Shown here in pieces: positions 8,001 through 10,136 of a stretch of DNA of 10,136 nt; position 1 is the first letter of the stretch; each line of letters starts with the position of its first letter. The notes below the pieces were generated by a model. It saw nothing but the letters and a program-made list of their open reading frames with translations, ran no database searches and was not told where the DNA came from. Source of the DNA: Planctomycetota bacterium (GTDB lineage: Bacteria > Planctomycetota > Planctomycetia > Pirellulales > Thermoguttaceae); contig JAHIKV010000382.1 in the NCBI GenBank assembly GCA_018897395.1, positions 1 through 10,136 on the forward strand, read 5' to 3'. The translations under genes and the position numbers were made by a program.

Positions 8001-9450
8001 ATGTATGATTCACCATTGCTTCTGCAAGACGCACAACACATTGAAAATAAAAACTCCGGTTTGGAAGTCTGGCAGCCCATCGGATAAGGTCATGAGCTTT
8101 TTCATACTTGTCATTAAGGGCATATACGGTTACTGCAATGTCGCACCAACGTTCATGTGGTTCCAAATCTTCAATACAATGCAGTGCTTCAACGATTTTC
8201 TGCTGTTTTAGGAGCAAAGCTGTCCGAATGCGAATTGCGTAGGGATCTATATGACCTTCAATAAAACTCAGGGCTGCATCACTACCCTTTTCTAGGTTCT
8301 CATGAGAAGCCTTCAATGCAATGACCTCCGCTTTTAAGAGATTATTCCCGTCAAGAAATGGCTCTGTTTTCACAAGTGATGCCTTGGCGCGTTCAATGTG
8401 ATGCTGTGATTCTGATGGGTGCAATTCTGCCCAGATTGTGTGGACGCGGGCCAACAAAACAAAAATTTCAGGCGCGATAGGACCGATCTGAGGTCTGGCT
8501 TTATCTAAACTCTTTTCAATTTGATCTGCAATTTCCAGTGCAGTGTTAAAATTCCACAACGATAATTCTTTGCGAAGACGCTCTATCATTCCCGATGACT
8601 CATCAACCTCGGACTTAGAATTCCAGCCACTACCCCTTACAATTTTCTCAGCACCACTTAAGGATGTGGACGAGGTACGGCCATAATCTTCAGATGCCAT
8701 TGCCAAGTTGGACACCTTGTCTTTCTCTGGAATACCGCTGATGACCTCCAGTGTGTAGCCCTTTAATGATGGAAGCAATGCATTCAAGGGGACTTCAATA
8801 TCGCGGAGAGCATCCATCACATCAGGACGTTGTGTAATATGAATCGGATTGGGGAACTGTTTTGATCGTATGTATGCTCGGCCCCCTTCCTTTGTGTGGA
8901 TAATCTCGATTTGTGCATCAGGTAGCACACCCTTTAGGCGAAGTTCTGCCCTAAAAAGAAACAATTTGTCGGCATGAGACTCTTTAAAGAGTCGTTCGGC
9001 ATTGAATTTAATCTTTCTTAAATCTGTGATTGCATCTGAGAATCGCAATTTGTGGTGTTTTGCCTTGCTACGTAAAAAAGCATCAAGCTCGCAGATAAAA
9101 GCATCATCAGGGAATTTTATGGCTATTTTTGCCTGCTCTTCTTGAGAGCCTCTTTGAACAATTGCAAACACCATTGGTGTATTCAATTTGAGAAGATGAT
9201 CAGCATCATCACGCGAAATTTTAATGGCATCTCCATCTGTTGTTGTTGATCGAACAGAGACAGCCAGCAGTTTCCCAGTCATAACAGAGGATTTTTCGCT
9301 TATTCGCTCACCACGGATTTGGCAGATGAAATCAATTCCGAAATCTTGATCAATTTTTGTTGCGAACCATCCCATTTTACTCGCCCACGATTTAAACTCA
9401 TCTTCGCCAATATAACCGCTGCTCTGATTATCATGGACTTTCTTAACCAT
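5002..9450 (-). CDS. DUF4365-like / TPR solenoid / PIN-like multidomain protein
   Basis: This is a 1482-residue cytoplasmic-type protein. Residues about 10-125 match the DUF4365 pattern (PD-(D/E)XK nuclease fold): IGEDEF with E16, GWFATKI, then DFGID (D36, D40). The strand that normally carries QxK reads AVSVRS, so S65 and R67 replace Gln and Lys. Residues about 290-480 are TPR-like helices, and about 669-902 hold roughly seven consecutive TPR units such as YGSIALRQGDADKAIDIL. Residues about 1010-1265 look like a PIN nuclease: VVADISAL (D1016), STVLED (E1051), NDFLPFLA (D1237) and TPLLVDDR (D1257/D1258), with a long insertion between the second and third acidic sites. The last 200 residues are helical. 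It lies first in a two-gene unit. ATG 9450 is preceded by an in-frame TGA and a weak GAAG, so the start is reasonable. A toxin or defence effector on a TPR scaffold is inference; which nuclease is active is unknown. Confidence 0.82.
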   Translation of the reverse strand: MVKKVHDNQSSGYIGEDEFKSWASKMGWFATKIDQDFGIDFICQIRGERISEKSSVMTGKLLAVSVRSTTTDGDAIKISRDDADHLLKLNTPMVFAIVQRGSQEEQAKIAIKFPDDAFICELDAFLRSKAKHHKLRFSDAITDLRKIKFNAERLFKESHADKLFLFRAELRLKGVLPDAQIEIIHTKEGGRAYIRSKQFPNPIHITQRPDVMDALRDIEVPLNALLPSLKGYTLEVISGIPEKDKVSNLAMASEDYGRTSSTSLSGAEKIVRGSGWNSKSEVDESSGMIERLRKELSLWNFNTALEIADQIEKSLDKARPQIGPIAPEIFVLLARVHTIWAELHPSESQHHIERAKASLVKTEPFLDGNNLLKAEVIALKASHENLEKGSDAALSFIEGHIDPYAIRIRTALLLKQQKIVEALHCIEDLEPHERWCDIAVTVYALNDKYEKAHDLIRWAARLPNRSFYFQCVVRLAEAMVNHTLANYAKGVNILPSDITFLERKRIENVIETLRPVLQPIQAAGRPTSELDMAALKIAWRANHLLKKREIVSELMTLMLKWTPIPLDLARGVVSGYIEAPSDLPNRLREEHPGDIDAGILAVVVQTGFLYQHKEAFLKAKDLLPLAKSDEKKEELFGIFQEISQYLELTEIEECESIAGSLVEQNPKLRALFYGSIALRQGDADKAIDILDEQKSEEDIIWLQLRGNALLKKQQLAEAVEFFFQAAQKSLDPALLQKASNIAYHAGKFDIAAWCSERLAEILPQNIAVRVNLAHIYTSILNNPEKAAIQLQIIHEAEPGNQKYTFNLAICLAQLLQFQDSLPLFDELCKQETPSLQAVLGRSQVHHGLGDPKQALTSLSPFRVRFWETPDFLMEYMTVAYAAGDDAAADEALIKMNQLREQGKVEPETFRVLHMDEGLGPIKELIDQAYVRDQLCHNEMLKGLMPWLWADRISGKTAYWGWRIRTRVMEWIGDEPANRARFSIYSTNGFHAGISERGRNELLQLECPSIGTKVVADISALITLHRLGLLNAAAEYFGEILIPMAYLSTVLEDSRKMVLPQRSSKESAEQIAKQIDSGHILVLNEDLEATSALPIVNEYSEADGHKYHLIDLIQPLYTTGILSEADFSYITRVCKKLSAVDETHMPLGQFQEVIIDLTTLDTIANFKFLDALVKFYRIRIHTQAQQEVRQRLESIACQEETHSWHMDLWSRLRSDTRFRFVPHIVPEQMHKRDGDANDFLPFLASFIAQRTKTPLLVDDRVPQALTLNDMSDVPHAAFGSDMVVLALMAAGKVDAGTAAAAIRQLMTWRYRFIVPTPEIIKALADPYRENPPGQFLRQVAEYVHDCMRDVGLFGGPEKTEMGESMAIRLFRAWLSIIAEFLILVWADKKYAKESAVKLTKWSCSEFLPSWPRVAEGRKKIQGAQIAPKVFLTHAFLKTVEHLNEPRMVEAMKALKEGLCLADDEYIRIVTGFLNDTSRKTARS

Positions 9451-9508
9451 TAGATCTTCATCAATAGCAACTCAGTTCGGTTACTTCTCCTCTTTTCTTT
9501 ATATTAGT

Positions 9509-9537
9509 ATGGTATTGAGATTCCATTGCAAAGTCAA
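9509..9537 (-). promoter_or_regulatory. Predicted proximal sigma-70 promoter of the two-gene operon
   Basis: On the minus strand, -35 TTGACT (9537-9532) and -10 TACCAT (9514-9509) have a 17-base spacer. The start would fall near 9502, giving an untranslated leader of about 50 bases. That leader carries a strong AGGAG (9491-9487) which is 36 bases from the ATG, too far to serve it directly. Confidence 0.5.
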
Positions 9538-9551
9538 TCGACCTCGCATGA

Positions 9552-9575
9552 CCCCGCTTCGGGATGAAGCTGGGG
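9552..9575. repeat. GC-rich inverted repeat (hairpin) upstream of the operon
   Basis: CCCC-GCTTC-GGGAT-GAAGC-T-GGGG forms a 9-base-pair stem with a single bulged T and a 5-base loop. No T run follows on either strand, so it is not a typical intrinsic terminator. It could be a REP-like intergenic repeat, a leader hairpin or a regulator site. Confidence 0.5.
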
Positions 9576-9599
9576 GATGTTGAGGCTTTCTGCCATATC

Positions 9600-9629
9600 A
9601 ATATAGTAGCAAATGAGTATAGGGTTCAA
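9600..9629 (-). promoter_or_regulatory. Possible distal promoter of the two-gene operon
   Basis: On the minus strand, -35 TTGAAC (9629-9624) and -10 TATATT (9605-9600) are 18 bases apart. A 20-codon ORF begins at 9596 right at the expected start, but it has no ribosome binding site and is probably chance. The hairpin at 9552-9575 would lie in the leader of this transcript. Confidence 0.35.
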
Positions 9630-9677
9630 GACTGAATTGTAAAGTTATGTGCCGGAAGTGCCCAGCAGACGGGGATT

Positions 9678-9893
9678 TTATGGACGACCAGATGAATCGT
9701 CAACACCTAATATCGTGACCCGGACGTTGCCTTTAATAAAAAATAAAACATTTTTTTTATGAAACTTCTTGCTGAATTTTTCAACTTCGGAGATTTTGCC
9801 TTGGAAAAGCAAATAGCCGTTATAGGGCTTACGTTCGATGGTCTAGCCAAGAGCCCAGGCAGACTTGAAGTAGGTAAACTCAAGCGTCCTCAT
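9678..9893 (-). pseudogene. Small mutS-proximal ORF interrupted by an in-frame amber codon
   Basis: The frame starts at ATG 9893, 17 bases after the mutS stop. It gives 16 codons, then TAG at 9845-9843, then 54 further open codons to TAA at 9680-9678. The second part reads like real protein, with KPYNGYLLFQG, a charged helix EKFSKKFHKK and two strand-like segments VLFFI and VRVTILG. A single C-to-T change from CAG would create the TAG, and no ATG follows it, so a decayed small gene is the simplest reading. I recognise no family. The alternatives are chance openness or amber suppression. A codon-aligned frame on the opposite strand is also open but fits worse. Confidence 0.4.
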
Positions 9894-9910
9894 TTCCAGG
9901 GACAGGGGAT

Positions 9911-10136
9911 CTATTGGAAATTGTCGCTCTTGGTTTTCAGGAATTGGAGGATGTTCAGCGCTTCCAGGGGCGTCAATCGGGCGATGTCGATCTCTTTCAG
10001 CTTGTCGCGGATCTCGTCCCAGATTTTCATCTCCATGTCCTCGGGGAACAGGCCGGCGTTCATGGCCGGCACCTTCTCGATCCTGCCGGTGATGCGCTCC
10101 TTGACCAGGCGGTTCAGTTCCTTTTTTTCCAGGTTG
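9911..10136 (-). CDS. mutS: DNA mismatch repair protein MutS, C-terminal end (5' part outside window)
   Basis: The last 74 codons end in TAG at 9913-9911. The product begins NLEKKELNRL, which matches the NLE-type helix near the end of the MutS ATPase region, then has a linker with AGLFPED. It ends in the motif IARLTPLEALNILQFLK, typical of the MutS C-terminus where (D/N)xLTPxEALxxLxxLK is common. MutS recognises mismatches and starts repair together with MutL. The strongly GC-rich third codon positions contrast with the genes downstream, so this looks like the core-genome flank of the island. The catalytic ATPase lies outside the window. It could be confused only with another MutS paralogue. 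Confidence 0.8.
   Translation of the reverse strand, partial: NLEKKELNRLVKERITGRIEKVPAMNAGLFPEDMEMKIWDEIRDKLKEIDIARLTPLEALNILQFLKTKSDNFQ

Noticed and set aside
9720..9765. A/T runs as an intrinsic terminator of mutS
   Set aside because: No GC-rich stem precedes a T run on the minus strand; the runs fall inside the possible small reading frame.
9759..10136. Plus-strand frame from ATG 9759 open to the window end
   Set aside because: It runs antisense through the mutS C-terminus, has only a T run upstream and no ribosome binding site, and its product is Ser/Arg-rich as expected for the opposite strand of GC-rich coding DNA.
1..10136. CRISPR array, tRNA, rRNA or complete insertion sequence
   Set aside because: No regularly spaced repeats, no cloverleaf or rRNA-like sequence, and no transposase motif were seen on either strand.

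Overview
All genes seen in this window run on the minus strand, so the biological order is from the right end to the left. The right edge holds the 3' end of a chromosomal gene that I read as mutS. It is GC-rich, with a codon usage heavy in GC-ending codons. It is followed by about 460 bases of mixed, mostly non-coding DNA and then by three large accessory genes of lower GC. The organism is a bacterium. The mutS tail would suit a moderately GC-rich proteobacterium-like or Desulfobacterota-like host, but the sequence does not settle the taxon.

Layout from right to left: (1) mutS C-terminus, 10136-9911. (2) A small mutS-proximal reading frame, 9893-9678, which looks protein-like but is cut by an in-frame amber codon at codon 17. 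(3) A spacer with two plausible sigma-70 promoters and a GC-rich hairpin. (4) A 1482-residue protein, 9450-5002: an N-terminal DUF4365-like (PD-(D/E)XK nuclease-fold) domain lacking the usual catalytic lysine, a long TPR solenoid, and a C-terminal PIN-like nuclease domain with a large insertion. (5) A 682-residue all-helical protein of unknown family, 5033-2985, overlapping gene 4 by 32 bases. (6) A 308-base spacer with a good promoter and a 19-codon upstream ORF. (7) A gene of at least 892 codons, 2676 to beyond position 1, in which a nitrilase-family (carbon-nitrogen hydrolase) domain with an intact Glu-Lys-Cys triad is fused to a STAND-like P-loop NTPase and a helical C-terminal region. This gene has no stop inside the window, so it is truncated by the window edge, not by mutation.

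My reading is an accessory conflict or defence-type island inserted next to mutS. Genes 4 and 5 look like a translationally coupled two-gene unit in which a TPR scaffold carries nuclease-like domains and the helical partner may sense or regulate. Gene 7 has its own promoter and a much more AT-rich composition, and looks like a stand-alone sensor-effector: the STAND module would sense and oligomerise, and the nitrilase would be the effector. The domain calls rest on motifs visible in the translations. The defence role and the partnership between genes are inference.
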